NCBI GenBank assembly: GCA_900468285.1
Contig: UBTF01000002.1
Location: 62,001 to 126,000, forward strand
Direction of reading: 5' to 3'
DNA from: Hyphomicrobiales bacterium
Lineage (GTDB): Bacteria; Pseudomonadota; Alphaproteobacteria; Rhizobiales; Rhizobiaceae
DNA length: 64,000 nt
Of this stretch, positions 19,320 to 29,787 are shown piece by piece. The translations under genes and the position numbers were made by a program. Below the pieces are notes generated by a model. That model did no database searches, was not told the DNA's origin, and saw only the letters and a program-made list of their open reading frames with translations. Position 1 is the first letter of the stretch; every line of letters begins with the position of its first letter.

Positions 19320-21074
19320 TCAGTTCGACTGGCGGCGAAGGAAGGCTGGAATTTCCAGCTGATCGTCTTCGTGCTGGCTGGCGGAAGATGGCGTCTGACG
19401 GCCATGATCATCCAGATTGCCGCGGCGTGGTGCATAGAGGCTTGCCTCTTGCGACAGCGGACGGCGCTGCTGTGGAGCCATGCTCGGCGCGTCCATCATG
19501 TCGGAAGGAACGGATTCCTCTTCTTCACGACGGCCAAGCGAGTTGGTGATCCGCTTGAGAAGACCCATCGGGCCACGCTCTTCCGGAACCGCAGAGGCCG
19601 GGTGGGCGCGGTGATCCATCTCAGCCTTCACGACTGGAGGAAAATCCTCGACCTTGGGCATACGGACTGGCTCAGGCGCACGGGCGACTGGAGCGGGCTC
19701 GTGGTAAACCGGCGCCGGGGCCTGCTGCATACGTGGAGCAGGTGCTGCGACCTGTTCCGGGGCATGATAGGCAGGCGCCGGGGCGGCGTGCACCGGTGCT
19801 GCGGGGCGAGCAGCAACCGGTGCTTCCGCTGGAGCAGAAGCGAACAGCTTGCTCTGGGGACGGAATTCGGCTTCTGCCTGGGCCTGACGAAGCTGCTGTT
19901 CAGCAGCGGCCAGTGCCAGCTCCCGTTCCATTTCGACTTCAGCCGAACGGATGGTCTGGGCGATAGGGTCTACGGTCTTTGGTGCCTGCGAGACTGCGGC
20001 AGGCTGAACTGCGGCCGGAGCAGAAGCAACGGCCGCGGAAGGACGGATAACTGGCTTTGCAGCGGCAGCAGCACGCATTTCCGCGATGTTCTGTTCCATC
20101 TGGCCAGGTACACGGTCGATGCCGGTGGCAACGACGGAGACGCGGATGAGGCCTTCGAGAGCTTCATCGAAGGTCGCGCCGAGGATGATGTTCGCATCCG
20201 GATCGACTTCTTCGCGAATACGTGTCGCGGCTTCGTCGACTTCGAACAGGGTCATGTCGCGACCACCGGTGATGGAGATCAGGAGGCCCTGCGCACCCTT
20301 CATCGATGTTTCGTCCAGCAGCGGGTTTGCAATCGCGGCTTCGGCAGCCTGCATTGCACGGCCCTGGCCGGAAGCCTCGCCGGTACCCATCATTGCACGG
20401 CCCATTTCGCGCATGACCGAGCGGACGTCGGCGAAGTCGAGGTTGATAAGACCTTCCTTCACCATCAGATCGGTGATGCAGGCAACGCCCGAGTAGAGAA
20501 CCTGGTCAGCCATTGCGAAGGCATCGGCAAAGGTCGTCTTGTCGTTGGCAATACGGAAGAGGTTCTGGTTTGGAATGACGATCAGCGTATCGACGGACTT
20601 CTGCAGCTCCTCGATGCCCTGTTCGGCCAGACGCATACGGCGACCGCCTTCAAAGTGGAAAGGCTTGGTCACGACGCCAACCGTCAGAATGCCCTTGTTG
20701 CGGGCAGCCTGTGCAACGACTGGAGCAGCACCGGTGCCGGTACCACCACCCATGCCGGCGGTGACGAAGCACATATGCGTGCCGTTCAGGTGGTCGATGA
20801 TTTCATCGATGCACTCTTCGGCAGCAGCGCGACCGACTTCAGGCTGGGAACCGGCGCCGAGACCTTCGGTGACGTTGACGCCGAGCTGGATGACCCGGTC
20901 TGCCTTCGTCATCGTCAGAGCCTGTGCATCCGTGTTGGCAACGACGAAGTCGACGCCCTGGAGGCCAGCCGTGATCATGTTGTTGACAGCGTTACCGCCG
21001 CCACCGCCAACGCCGAAAACGGTGATGCGTGGCTTCAGCTCGGTGATATCCGGCTTTTGCAGCTGTATCGTCAT
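19320..21074 (-). CDS. ftsZ: Cell division protein FtsZ
   Basis: Tubulin-like GTPase that forms the Z ring. In the 584-residue protein the GTPase core covers about residues 12-320, with the G-box GGGTGTG near residues 109-115 and the T7 loop NLDFADVR at 211-218. A linker of some 245 residues, rich in Pro, Ala and Gln, then leads to the C-terminal peptide [11 protein letters not shown] that binds FtsA and other tethers. The linker is far longer than the roughly 50 residues of E. coli FtsZ, as is common in alphaproteobacteria. The gene follows ftsA with a 93-bp gap. Confidence 0.98.
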   Translation of the reverse strand: MTIQLQKPDITELKPRITVFGVGGGGGNAVNNMITAGLQGVDFVVANTDAQALTMTKADRVIQLGVNVTEGLGAGSQPEVGRAAAEECIDEIIDHLNGTHMCFVTAGMGGGTGTGAAPVVAQAARNKGILTVGVVTKPFHFEGGRRMRLAEQGIEELQKSVDTLIVIPNQNLFRIANDKTTFADAFAMADQVLYSGVACITDLMVKEGLINLDFADVRSVMREMGRAMMGTGEASGQGRAMQAAEAAIANPLLDETSMKGAQGLLISITGGRDMTLFEVDEAATRIREEVDPDANIILGATFDEALEGLIRVSVVATGIDRVPGQMEQNIAEMRAAAAAKPVIRPSAAVASAPAAVQPAAVSQAPKTVDPIAQTIRSAEVEMERELALAAAEQQLRQAQAEAEFRPQSKLFASAPAEAPVAARPAAPVHAAPAPAYHAPEQVAAPAPRMQQAPAPVYHEPAPVARAPEPVRMPKVEDFPPVVKAEMDHRAHPASAVPEERGPMGLLKRITNSLGRREEEESVPSDMMDAPSMAPQQRRPLSQEASLYAPRRGNLDDHGRQTPSSASQHEDDQLEIPAFLRRQSN

Positions 21075-21167
21075 AATAACATTCCTTCTTTCTCTGGCCG
21101 CATCGCCCCGCAGGCCAATTCTTAATCAAACTTCACTCAGTCCTCTGTCGGTTACTCGAGACAGAGG

Positions 21168-22499
21168 TCAGAAACTTTCCTTCAGCCATTGCCCTACGCG
21201 GGCAATCCGGCCGCTACCCGTTCCGAACGGCGAGAACATTCCGCTCTGCGCCGCATGGATTTCGATGTCCGCGATCTGCGGATAAATCATCAGCCCGCAG
21301 GCTGTAGAAAAGGCCGGGCCCTTGGCCGCGACCGGCAGACCGGACACGCCCATCGGGCGGCCGATACGTACATTGCGGGCCAGAATGCGCCGCGCCGTTT
21401 CAGGCAGACCGGTCAGCTGGCTGGCGCCACCCGTCAGAACCACACGCTTGCCGACAATCGGGCTGAATCCCGATTTCTGGATACGGTCGCGAATGAGTTC
21501 CAATGTTTCTTCGATTCGTGCCCGAACGATGCGGCTGACAAGCGCCCGCGAAACCTGCGAAGGCTGGTCGCGGTCGTCCTCTCCGATCGGCGGCACGGCG
21601 ATCAGATCGCGATCATCCGCTCCGTTGGCGAGTGCAGAGCCGTGCACCACCTTCAAACGCTCGGCATCTTCGATACGCGTGGACAGACCACGCGCCAGAT
21701 CCGTGGTGACATGATGACCGCCAAGACCGATGGCGTCGGTATGGACAAGACGTCCTTCGGCAAAAACCGAAATCGTCGTCGTGCCGCCGCCCATGTCGAT
21801 GGCAGCACAGCCCAGCTCGACCTCATCGTCAACAAGTGCGGCAAGGCCGCTGGCGTAAGGCGTTGCAACAATGCCCTCCACCGAAAGATGCGCGCGGTTG
21901 ATGCACAATTCCAGGTTCTTCAGCGCGGTGCGCTCGGCTGTCACCACATGCATGTCCACGCCCAGCATATCGCCATACATGGAAAGCGGATCACGAATGC
22001 CGCGCTCGCCATCCAGCGAATAGCCGGTTGGCAGCGAGTGCAGAATGGCGCGATCCTGCCGCAGCGATTGCTGGCTTGCAGCAATCAGAACCTTGCGGAG
22101 ATCGCCCGATTCGACTTCCTGGCCGCCCAGATCGATGCTGGCCGTATAGATGTCGCTGGCCAGACGGCCCGCGGAGACATTCACGATCAGGCTGTCAACA
22201 GTCAGGCCCGCCATGCGCTCGGCTGCATCAACAGCCAGACGAATGACGCCTTCCAGCGCATCCAGATCGGCAATGACGCCGGACTTCACACCGCGCGAAC
22301 GCTGGTGGCCAATGCCGATGACCTCGACCTTGTGCGTGCGGCCCGGCAGAACTTCGGTTTCCTCACGCGGAGTGAGACGACCGATCATGCAAACGACCTT
22401 TGTCGAGCCGATATCGAGGACCGACACCACATGACTGCGCTTCGAAGACAAAGGCTTCAGGCGCGGAAGGCCGAAATGGGAAGAACCGAAAAAGCTCAT
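21168..22499 (-). CDS. ftsA: Cell division protein FtsA
   Basis: Actin-fold ATPase that tethers FtsZ to the membrane. The 443-residue protein shows the phosphate-binding start VLDIGSTKVVCMIG, the IDMGGGTTTISVF block and VVLTGGASQLTGL, and ends in an amphipathic membrane-targeting helix (RIARVGQWLKESF). The start overlaps the end of ftsQ by 4 bp. Confidence 0.97.
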   Translation of the reverse strand: MSFFGSSHFGLPRLKPLSSKRSHVVSVLDIGSTKVVCMIGRLTPREETEVLPGRTHKVEVIGIGHQRSRGVKSGVIADLDALEGVIRLAVDAAERMAGLTVDSLIVNVSAGRLASDIYTASIDLGGQEVESGDLRKVLIAASQQSLRQDRAILHSLPTGYSLDGERGIRDPLSMYGDMLGVDMHVVTAERTALKNLELCINRAHLSVEGIVATPYASGLAALVDDEVELGCAAIDMGGGTTTISVFAEGRLVHTDAIGLGGHHVTTDLARGLSTRIEDAERLKVVHGSALANGADDRDLIAVPPIGEDDRDQPSQVSRALVSRIVRARIEETLELIRDRIQKSGFSPIVGKRVVLTGGASQLTGLPETARRILARNVRIGRPMGVSGLPVAAKGPAFSTACGLMIYPQIADIEIHAAQSGMFSPFGTGSGRIARVGQWLKESF

Positions 22500-23425
22500 G
22501 TGTTCTTCTCCGCAGCCTTGAGTGCCTTCGAACGTGCTTCGACCGCCTTCTGGCGGCGCTCTGCCGCACCTTCGGTCAATTGAACCGTGGTGCGGTCCGG
22601 CAGGCGCAGATCAACCGCCGCGACATCACGCGAAAGAACCTTTTCTTCCATGTCCATGCGAGAAAGCAGTTGCAGCGCCTTCGGCACGTTTTCTTCCGGC
22701 AGCTTGACCACGATGCCGTTGTCCAGATGCAAATCCCAGCGGCGTCCGGCGATGCGGACATAGGCCCGCACGCGGTTGCGGATTTCAGGCCAGTCGGCCA
22801 GTTCATCAACGAAGCCTGCGGCACCTGTTTCGGCATCGCGACCGACAAACAGCGGCAATCCGGCATATTTGTTATCGCGCAGCGGAGCGATCACGCTGCC
22901 GCTCTTTTCAATGAGCGACAGTTCCGAACCGTGCTGCCAGATGCCGAAAGCCTGCCGCTCCTTCAAGCGAACCTCAATCGTCTTCGGGTAGATCTTGCGA
23001 ACATCGACGTCCTCCACCCAGGGAAGCTCGGTCAGCTTCTTGCGGGCAGCATTGACATCAAGCGCGATCAACGAGGTTGCGCCATCCAGCCCGAGCAGCT
23101 GGAAGACATCGATTTCAGATGTCTGGATGTTGCCGGAAACCTTGACGTCTTCAATGGCAAACCCGGCAGCCGATGTTGTCGCCTGCGCAACGACATCCGT
23201 ATGGCCGCCCAGAGACATACCATAGAGACCGATCACGGAAAAGAAGCCAACGGTGGCAAGCGTTCCCGTGTGGGCGGGAATGTGAATACGCCCGGTCGCC
23301 AGCGAAACGATGAAGCGAAAGCCCTTGCGAAACGGGCGTGGCAGAACCATCCGCTCGTCAGTGGATCCCGAGGCGAATTGCTCGCGCTTTCTTGCTGCCG
23401 ACTTTTTGCCTGCTATCGCGAACAC
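22496..23425 (-). CDS. ftsQ: Cell division protein FtsQ
   Basis: Bitopic divisome protein bridging cytoplasmic and periplasmic components. The 309-residue protein has a basic cytoplasmic N-terminus, one membrane helix (about residues 53-80), a POTRA domain beginning [11 protein letters not shown] and an FtsQ domain with [30 protein letters not shown]. The start codon is GTG and lies 13 bp inside the end of ddl, so translation is probably coupled. Confidence 0.94.
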   Translation of the reverse strand: MFAIAGKKSAARKREQFASGSTDERMVLPRPFRKGFRFIVSLATGRIHIPAHTGTLATVGFFSVIGLYGMSLGGHTDVVAQATTSAAGFAIEDVKVSGNIQTSEIDVFQLLGLDGATSLIALDVNAARKKLTELPWVEDVDVRKIYPKTIEVRLKERQAFGIWQHGSELSLIEKSGSVIAPLRDNKYAGLPLFVGRDAETGAAGFVDELADWPEIRNRVRAYVRIAGRRWDLHLDNGIVVKLPEENVPKALQLLSRMDMEEKVLSRDVAAVDLRLPDRTTVQLTEGAAERRQKAVEARSKALKAAEKNT

Positions 23426-24339
23426 GAAGCGTCCTCCACCATCCAGCGGACCAGCTCACCGAAGGAGCGTCCTGCATGAGCTGCCATTTCCGGCACAAGG
23501 GAGGTTGGCGTCATGCCTGGCTGAGTATTGACCTCCAGCCAGATAAGTTCGCCTTCTTCTGAGAAACGATCGTCGTAGCGGAAGTCGGAACGGCTCACGC
23601 CACGGCAGCCAATCACCTGATGCGCCATGACCGCCAATGATTGGATTTTTTGGTAAATTTTCGGTGAAATTTCCGCCGGAATGATGTGTTTTGAACCACC
23701 TTTGGCGTATTTCGCATCATAATCATAAAAGGCGTGACCCATCGGCAAAACCTCGGTCACGCCCAAGGCTTCGCCATTCATGACGCCGCAGGTAAACTCG
23801 CGTCCGGCAATGTAGCGCTCGGCCATGACCTCGTCGCCATAGCGCCATTCCGCAGATCCCAAAATCTGTGGCGGATGAGACTGGTCTTCCTTGACGATGA
23901 CGACACCGAAGCTGGAGCCTTCGCGCACAGGCTTGACGACGTAAGGCGGATCAAGCGGATGCTTGTTGCCGATATCGAAACGATTAAGGATTTTCTCTGG
24001 CGCAACGGGAATGCCTGCTGCCGCCGCAATCTTCTTCGCGAGCGACTTGTTCATCGCCAGCGAAGAGGCAAGAACGCCGGAATGGGTATAGGGAATTTCG
24101 AGATATTCGAGGATACCCTGGATGGTGCCATCTTCCCCATAGGGGCCGTGGAGGGCATTGAAAACGACATCGGGACGCAAGGCGGCCAGCGTTGCGGCGA
24201 TATTGCGATCCACATCGACACGCGTAACCTTGTAGCCCTCACCTTCGAGAGCCGATGCGCAAGCCTCTCCCGATGAGAGGCTGACCGGCCGCTCCGAAGA
24301 AAACCCACCCATAAGAACAGCTACGTGTTTGCCGCTCAT
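23413..24339 (-). CDS. ddl: D-alanine--D-alanine ligase
   Basis: ATP-grasp enzyme making the D-Ala-D-Ala dipeptide for peptidoglycan. Of 308 residues, the start is [17 protein letters not shown] (the usual GG-SxE binding motif), then [26 protein letters not shown] and a C-terminal [16 protein letters not shown]-like block ([20 protein letters not shown]). An AGAGG site precedes the ATG at 24339; an in-frame start 8 codons earlier is less likely. It is the first gene of the ddl-ftsQ-ftsA-ftsZ block. Confidence 0.96.
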   Translation of the reverse strand: MSGKHVAVLMGGFSSERPVSLSSGEACASALEGEGYKVTRVDVDRNIAATLAALRPDVVFNALHGPYGEDGTIQGILEYLEIPYTHSGVLASSLAMNKSLAKKIAAAAGIPVAPEKILNRFDIGNKHPLDPPYVVKPVREGSSFGVVIVKEDQSHPPQILGSAEWRYGDEVMAERYIAGREFTCGVMNGEALGVTEVLPMGHAFYDYDAKYAKGGSKHIIPAEISPKIYQKIQSLAVMAHQVIGCRGVSRSDFRYDDRFSEEGELIWLEVNTQPGMTPTSLVPEMAAHAGRSFGELVRWMVEDASCSR

Positions 24340-24443
24340 GAAAACCTCTGACACAAAAATCACATGAACGAGATCAGCAGAACATTCGTCAGCCCTGCGA
24401 TTCTCTCGCCCGCTCCGTTACCATTCACTAAGCGCCATTAAGG

Positions 24444-24458
24444 TTAATGAAGTGTTTA
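24444..24458. promoter_or_regulatory. Candidate CtrA binding site upstream of ddl
   Basis: TTAA-N7-TTTA, one base off the CtrA consensus TTAA-N7-TTAA. Further TTAA tetramers flank it at 24438-24441 and 24465-24468. It lies about 105-120 bp before the ddl start. CtrA controls ftsQA and ftsZ in Caulobacter, so the place is sensible, but the motif is short and AT-rich. Confidence 0.4.
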
Positions 24459-24500
24459 CTTTCGTTAACCAGTGGCGCCCATGATGCGATTTTTCTTAAA

Positions 24501-24632
24501 GAATCACATGAGGCCCGGATTCCTTCCTTGGAATCAGAGAGTTGCAGCCAATGCAAGATTCAGAATTGCAGGCAGGCGAAATAAAATTCTTGCGCGGGCG
24601 CAAAGCCACCCGGAGAAAAGCAAGGCTGATTC
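24501..24632. promoter_or_regulatory. Cluster of five GANTC (CcrM methylation) sites
   Basis: GAATC or GATTC occurs at 24501, 24518, 24531, 24557 and 24628, five in 132 bp where chance would give about one half. CcrM methylates GANTC in alphaproteobacteria, and such sites in promoters can tie transcription to replication through GcrA. The function here is inferred. Confidence 0.45.
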
Positions 24633-24866
24633 GTTAACGGACGGCATTTCTCCCCAACCAATTTTGGGTCAGAAAACCTCTTTGAAAGGCTGCCGCTGTT
24701 TCCCGGAAAAACAGACCAGAGCTCTGCCTTCCAATGCATTTCGCCGCTAGAACCCGTCATTTTTTACAAATTATTGCGCTTAAGGCGTTTCAAACGTCTG
24801 AAAATTGCGTTAACGCAGCACAATCTCTTCCAAGAGTGATAAGTGTTACTTAACAATGGAACCCAG

Positions 24867-26174
24867 ATGATGACCGACGCGATATCTCCCGTATCGCCGC
24901 CCGCTGACAATGCGAACGATGTAAAGACAAATTCGCCTGCACGAGTTCTTACTGCCAGCGTGGTCGGCACGACCATCGAGTTTTTCGATTTCTATGTTTA
25001 TGCGACCGCAGCAGTGCTCGTGTTCCCGACGTTGTTCTTCCCCAACAACGATCCGATGACCGCGCTTCTTGCGTCATTTGCGACTTTCTCCATCGCCTTC
25101 TTCGCACGTCCACTCGGGGCCGTCGTATTCGGCCATTATGGCGACCGCATCGGGCGCAAGACAACGCTCGTCGCAGCACTGCTGACCATGGGCGTTTCCA
25201 CCGTCATCATCGGCCTGCTGCCGACCTATGAGACTGTTGGCGTGATGGCACCTCTGCTGCTGGCACTTTGCCGCTTCGGTCAGGGCTTCGGCCTTGGGGG
25301 TGAATGGGGTGGCGCGGTTCTGCTGGCAACGGAAAATGCACCTCCGGGCAAGCGCAGCTGGTACGGCATGTTCCCGCAGCTGGGCGCGCCGCTTGGTCTC
25401 TTTCTCTCTTCCGGCGTCTTTTGGATCCTGCTGCACTTCATGTCTCAGGAAGCCCTGCTCAGCTGGGGATGGCGCATTCCCTTCGTCGCATCGATCATCC
25501 TGATCGCTGTCGGCCTTTGGGTGCGTCTTTCCATCACCGAAACACCGGCCTTCCAGAAAGCAATCGACAAGCAGGAACGCGTTGCAGTGCCTGTTGCGGA
25601 GCTTTTCCGCAATCACAAGCGCAGCCTCGCGCTTGGCACATTCGTTGCTCTGGCCACCTTCGTGCTGTTCTACATCGGCACAGCCTATCTGCTTTCCTAC
25701 AACGTCAAGGTCCTGAAGATTCCCTTCCTTGATGCGCTGGAAGTGCAGATCCTGGGCTCCATCCTCTTCGGCATCTTCATTCCCATCGCTGGAAAGCTGG
25801 CAGAACGCTTCGGCCGTCGTGAAGTCCTGATTGCAACGACCGTATTGATCGCTGCCTTCTCCTTCCTGCTGCCGAGCCTTATGACACGCGGCGAAGGCTC
25901 CATCTTCATCTTCGCAGCCCTCTCCATGGCTCTCATGGGCATGACATATGGCTTGATCGGAACGGCTCTGGCCGCCCCCTTCCCGACATCCGTGCGCTAC
26001 ACGGGTTCGTCCATCACCTTCAACATGGCTGGCATTTTCGGTGCGTCGCTTGCGCCCTACATCGCCACTTCGCTGCAGGTGAATTACGGCATGAGCTATG
26101 TCGGTTACTATCTCTGCGTCGCCGCGCTCATCACGCTCGCCTGCATCTTCATGTCCGGCAAAAACGAAGTCTGA
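24867..26174 (+). CDS. MFS transporter, metabolite:H+ symporter (MHS) family
   Basis: A 435-residue inner-membrane protein with 12 predicted helices. MHS marks are SVVGTTIEFFDFYVYATAA in helix 1, the loop 2-3 motif GHYGDRIGRKTTL and RFGQGFGLGGEWGGAVLLA in helix 4; relatives include ShiA, ProP and KgtP. GGAA lies before the ATG-ATG start pair at 24867/24870. It is the only plus-strand gene inside the envelope/division supercluster, divergent from ddl and convergent with murB. The solute cannot be told from sequence. Confidence 0.92.
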   Translation: MMTDAISPVSPPADNANDVKTNSPARVLTASVVGTTIEFFDFYVYATAAVLVFPTLFFPNNDPMTALLASFATFSIAFFARPLGAVVFGHYGDRIGRKTTLVAALLTMGVSTVIIGLLPTYETVGVMAPLLLALCRFGQGFGLGGEWGGAVLLATENAPPGKRSWYGMFPQLGAPLGLFLSSGVFWILLHFMSQEALLSWGWRIPFVASIILIAVGLWVRLSITETPAFQKAIDKQERVAVPVAELFRNHKRSLALGTFVALATFVLFYIGTAYLLSYNVKVLKIPFLDALEVQILGSILFGIFIPIAGKLAERFGRREVLIATTVLIAAFSFLLPSLMTRGEGSIFIFAALSMALMGMTYGLIGTALAAPFPTSVRYTGSSITFNMAGIFGASLAPYIATSLQVNYGMSYVGYYLCVAALITLACIFMSGKNEV

Positions 26175-26193
26175 GCCGGAATCAAACACAGAG

Positions 26194-26228
26194 AAAAGCC
26201 CGCGAAGTCATTGGCTTCGCGGGCTTTT
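26194..26228. terminator. Bidirectional terminator between the MFS gene and murB
   Basis: GCCCGCGAAG pairs perfectly with CTTCGCGGGC around a 7-nt loop, flanked by AAAA and TTTTTT so that both strands end in a T-run. It lies after the MFS stop and after the convergent murB stop. Confidence 0.92.
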
Positions 26229-26268
26229 TTGTTCTTTCTAAAAATGACGATTTCGGGAAATCTGGTTC

Positions 26269-27234
26269 CTATGCCCCGAGAAACGGCTCGACCTCACGAC
26301 CGCGCATGAACAATCCCAGACGCTTGATTTCCCATTCCAGGCGAATGCCGGAATGTTCGAAGACGCGCTTGCGAACAGCTTCCCCAAGATATTCAAGATC
26401 GTAACCGGTGGCATGGCCCGTGTTGATCATGAAATTGCAATGCAGCGATGACATCTGCGCACCGCCAATGACCATGCCACGACCACCAGCCTCGTCAATG
26501 AGGCTCCAGGCGGAATGTCCCTCCGGGTTCTTGAATGTCGAACCGCCGGTCTGCTCGCGAATTGGCTGAACCGTTTCGCGATGATGACGAACCGCATCCA
26601 TGTCGGCGCGGATTTTCGCACGGTCTTCGGGATAGCCCTCAAACAGAGCGCCCGTGAAGATCAGATCCTTCGACGCTTCCGAATGGCGGTAGCTATAGCC
26701 CATATCAGCGTTGGAGAGGACATGGGCATTGCCCTGCCGATCCACCGCATACACTTCCACCACGCGCTCGCGCGTTTCGCCGCCATTTGCGCCAGCATTC
26801 ATGCGCAGAGCGCCACCGATGGAACCGGGAATGCCGTAATAGAAGTGAAAGCCGCCAATGCCGTTATCCATGGCCATGGCTGCAATATGCTTGTCCGGGC
26901 AGATCGCACCAGCCTTGATGCGGTTTTCACCTGCCAGTTCCACCTGGCCAAAACCCTTGGCAGAAAGACGCACGACCACGCCTGGAATACCGCCATCGCG
27001 CACCAGAAGGTTCGAGCCAACACCGACAACCGTCAGCGGAACGTCTTCCGGCAGAATTTTAAGGAAGGCAACGAGATCGTCGGTATCATGGGGCTGGAAC
27101 ATCAGCTCCGCCAGGCCACCTGCTCTGAACCACGTCACGCGGTCCATGGGACTGTCCGGCGTCAAACGTCCTCTGAGTTCCTTTACTCCGTCGCCGAACC
27201 TCTCCAGCAACTTTACCCCATCCACCTGTCTCAT
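26269..27234 (-). CDS. murB: UDP-N-acetylenolpyruvoylglucosamine reductase
   Basis: FAD enzyme that reduces UDP-GlcNAc-enolpyruvate to UDP-MurNAc. The 321-residue protein shows [13 protein letters not shown], the FAD loop [33 protein letters not shown], and the active-site serine region [12 protein letters not shown]. The C-terminal layout fits the shorter type II MurB. Start and murC stop overlap by 4 bp. It ends the mraZ-to-murB block. Confidence 0.96.
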   Translation of the reverse strand: MRQVDGVKLLERFGDGVKELRGRLTPDSPMDRVTWFRAGGLAELMFQPHDTDDLVAFLKILPEDVPLTVVGVGSNLLVRDGGIPGVVVRLSAKGFGQVELAGENRIKAGAICPDKHIAAMAMDNGIGGFHFYYGIPGSIGGALRMNAGANGGETRERVVEVYAVDRQGNAHVLSNADMGYSYRHSEASKDLIFTGALFEGYPEDRAKIRADMDAVRHHRETVQPIREQTGGSTFKNPEGHSAWSLIDEAGGRGMVIGGAQMSSLHCNFMINTGHATGYDLEYLGEAVRKRVFEHSGIRLEWEIKRLGLFMRGREVEPFLGA

Positions 27235-28646
27235 GCAGACTTTCCTGAAATGCTATCCAATTCCGAGGGCAGCGCTGCCGCCCACTGCGTAATATTACCA
27301 GCGCCCAACAGAACCACGAAATCACCGGGATTTGCAATGGCTGCGACGGTTCTTGCCAGATCGTCGCGAGAGGCGAGATGACGCGCGTCCCGATGTCCGG
27401 CAGCCTTTGTGGCTGAAACGAGCGTTTCGGAATTCACCCCATCGATTGCATCTTCGCCTGCGGCATAAACCGGAGCAAGAAGAATTGTGTCCGCATCGTT
27501 GAAACAATGCGCAAAATCTTCAAACAGACTGGCAAGCCGCGAGTAGCGATGCGGCTGATGCACGGCAATGATGCGCCCGCTGCAAGCCTCGCGGGCCGCC
27601 TTGAGCACTGCCTTGATCTCGACGGGGTGGTGTCCGTAATCGTCAAAGACCTGAACACCGTTGGACTCGCCCGTCAGGGTGAAGCGACGCTTCACGCCAC
27701 CGAAGGAGCCCAGCCCCTTCTTGATGTCGTCCTCGGAGATACCCAGACGGTTTGCCACGGCAATGGCAGCCGTCGCGTTCGAAACGTTGTGACGGCCGGG
27801 CATCGGCAGGACCAGATCCTTGAAACTGTAGATCTTGCCGGTGCGGCGGCGGCGAATCTCCACGTCGAAGATGGAGCGCACGCCATCGATTCGGACATTG
27901 GAAAACCGCACATCGGCCTGCGGGTTTTCGCCGTAGGTAATGACCTTTCTGTCCTCGATCTTGCCTACCAGCGTCTGCACTTCAGGGTGATCGAGGCACA
28001 TGACGCCAAAACCGTAAAAGGGCACGTTTTCCACGAACTGACGGAATGCGGCGCGGACGGCATCGAAATTGCCATAATGATCCAGATGTTCCGGATCGAT
28101 ATTGGTGATGACGGCAACGTCGGCAGGAAGCTTCAGGAAGGTGCCGTCCGATTCGTCGGCCTCGACAACCATCCATTCGCCCTCGCCCATGCGGGCATTG
28201 GTGCCATAGGCGTTGATGATGCCGCCGTTGATGACGGTGGGGTCAAGATTGCCTGCCTCAAGCAATGCGGCAACCATGGAGGTGGTCGTCGTCTTGCCAT
28301 GCGTGCCGCCGATGGCAATCGCGTTGCGGAAGCGCATGAGTTCAGCCAGCATTTCGGCACGTCGAACGATCGGCAGATGCTTCTCGCGGGCTGCAATCAG
28401 TTCCGGGTTGTTCTTCTTGATGGCGGTGGAGACGACAACAACTTCGGCATCGCCAAGGTTCTCAGCCGTCTGACCGACGAATACCTCGATGCCCTTCTCC
28501 CGCAGACGCTGCACATTGGCGCTGTCTGCCTGGTCGGAGCCCTGCACGCGATGACCGAGATTGTGAAGCACCTCGGCAATACCGCTCATGCCGATCCCGC
28601 CTATACCGATGAAATGGACAAGACCTATGGCTTTCGGCATCTTCAT
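27231..28646 (-). CDS. murC: UDP-N-acetylmuramate--L-alanine ligase
   Basis: First Mur ligase, adding L-Ala to UDP-MurNAc in the cytoplasm. The 471-residue protein has [20 protein letters not shown] at the start, the ATP loop [12 protein letters not shown], and a C-terminal domain with [19 protein letters not shown]. Overlaps of 4 bp with murG and murB indicate translational coupling. Confidence 0.97.
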   Translation of the reverse strand: MKMPKAIGLVHFIGIGGIGMSGIAEVLHNLGHRVQGSDQADSANVQRLREKGIEVFVGQTAENLGDAEVVVVSTAIKKNNPELIAAREKHLPIVRRAEMLAELMRFRNAIAIGGTHGKTTTTSMVAALLEAGNLDPTVINGGIINAYGTNARMGEGEWMVVEADESDGTFLKLPADVAVITNIDPEHLDHYGNFDAVRAAFRQFVENVPFYGFGVMCLDHPEVQTLVGKIEDRKVITYGENPQADVRFSNVRIDGVRSIFDVEIRRRRTGKIYSFKDLVLPMPGRHNVSNATAAIAVANRLGISEDDIKKGLGSFGGVKRRFTLTGESNGVQVFDDYGHHPVEIKAVLKAAREACSGRIIAVHQPHRYSRLASLFEDFAHCFNDADTILLAPVYAAGEDAIDGVNSETLVSATKAAGHRDARHLASRDDLARTVAAIANPGDFVVLLGAGNITQWAAALPSELDSISGKSA

Positions 28647-29782
28647 GGATGCACTCCTTCTTTATTCTTCAATTTGAATTGCTGAACGGACTGCCCGGCG
28701 GCAATCGCCTCCACAAGATCGGCCAGCCGCTGCGCCGCGTCCGGCTTGCCGGTCGCCTTGGCTGCTGCTGCCGTCTGCGCCAGGCGGTCCGGATCGTTCA
28801 TCGCATCGCTGAGCAGCGCCGACAGCTTTTGCGGTGACAGCTCCGATTGCTTGATAACGCTCGCGCCGCCAGCCGCCGAAAGCGCCGCAGCATTGGCGGC
28901 CTGATCGTGGTCGAGTGCGTGCGGATATGGCACCAGAACCGAGGGACGTCCGATGACGGAAAGCTCCGAAACCGTGGATGCCCCTGAACGGCTGATGACA
29001 AGATCGGCGTCTGCTATGCGCTGCGCCATATCACCAAAGAAGGGCGATATATCCGCCTTTACGCCGAGCTTTGCGTAGGACGCTGTCACGCTGTCCTTGT
29101 CTTCGGGTCTTGCCTGCTGCGTAACAGTGATGCGGGAGCGCATCTCGTTCGGCATCAGGCAGATGGCCGCTGGCACGGCGCCTGAGAAAAACTGCGCGCC
29201 CTGGCTTCCGCCGAAGACGACCAGTTGAAACGGCTCGCCTGCGTTGGAAGGGGTATAGGAAACATCGGCAGCAGACAGCACGGCTGGCCGCACCGGGTTG
29301 CCCGTCGCCACCGTCTTGTCGGCATATTGCCCCTTGCCTTCCGGCAAGAACCCGCCTGCGATTGCCTTGACTCTCTTCGCCAGCGCCTTGTTGGCACGGC
29401 CCATCACGGCATTCTGCTCATGAATGAGTGACGGTATGCCAAGACCAGTGGACGCCAGAAGCGGCGGCACGGTTGGATAACCACCAAAACCCACGACGGC
29501 AACCGGCTTCAGCTTTGTCACCAGACGGCGCGCGGCACGAAGGCCGGTCCAGAGTTTCAGCAGCGCCTTGGCCACGGAAATCGGGTTCTTGGATCCGATG
29601 GTTGCGGACGGCACGACATGGATCTCATCCGCCGGGAAGGTGCCCGCGTAGCGTTCAGCGCGGCTGTCGGTAACGAGATGGACGGAATAGCCCCGCGCCT
29701 TCAACTCGTAAGCCAATGCCTCGGCCGGAAACACATGGCCGCCGGTTCCCCCGGCGGCTAGCAGAACGATGCCTTTGCTCAT
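28643..29782 (-). CDS. murG: Lipid II synthase MurG (GlcNAc transferase)
   Basis: GT28 enzyme that adds GlcNAc to lipid I at the inner face of the membrane. In 379 residues it has the N-terminal [16 protein letters not shown] loop, [27 protein letters not shown] and, in the C-domain, VVFGGSQGA and [12 protein letters not shown]. Start is 5 bp after the ftsW stop; end overlaps murC. Confidence 0.97.
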   Translation of the reverse strand: MSKGIVLLAAGGTGGHVFPAEALAYELKARGYSVHLVTDSRAERYAGTFPADEIHVVPSATIGSKNPISVAKALLKLWTGLRAARRLVTKLKPVAVVGFGGYPTVPPLLASTGLGIPSLIHEQNAVMGRANKALAKRVKAIAGGFLPEGKGQYADKTVATGNPVRPAVLSAADVSYTPSNAGEPFQLVVFGGSQGAQFFSGAVPAAICLMPNEMRSRITVTQQARPEDKDSVTASYAKLGVKADISPFFGDMAQRIADADLVISRSGASTVSELSVIGRPSVLVPYPHALDHDQAANAAALSAAGGASVIKQSELSPQKLSALLSDAMNDPDRLAQTAAAAKATGKPDAAQRLADLVEAIAAGQSVQQFKLKNKEGVHP

Positions 29783-29787
29783 ACTCT

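Larger units (their letters stand above)
24340..24866. other. Divergent intergenic region between ddl and the MFS symporter gene
   Basis: About 530 bp with no convincing gene. It must contain the promoter for ddl-ftsQ-ftsA-ftsZ on one side and for the transporter on the other. It holds CtrA-like half sites (24438-24468), five GANTC sites (24501-24632), a short inverted repeat GATTCC/GGAATC (24518-24535) and the near-palindrome CGTTTCAAACG near 24786. Confidence 0.6.

Noticed and set aside
19314-21125. A 603-codon open frame on the plus strand across ftsZ, and similar long ones opposite ligA, pepP and others
   Set aside because: They run antisense to clearly conserved genes and have no recognisable domains. 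GC-rich third positions commonly keep the opposite frame open.
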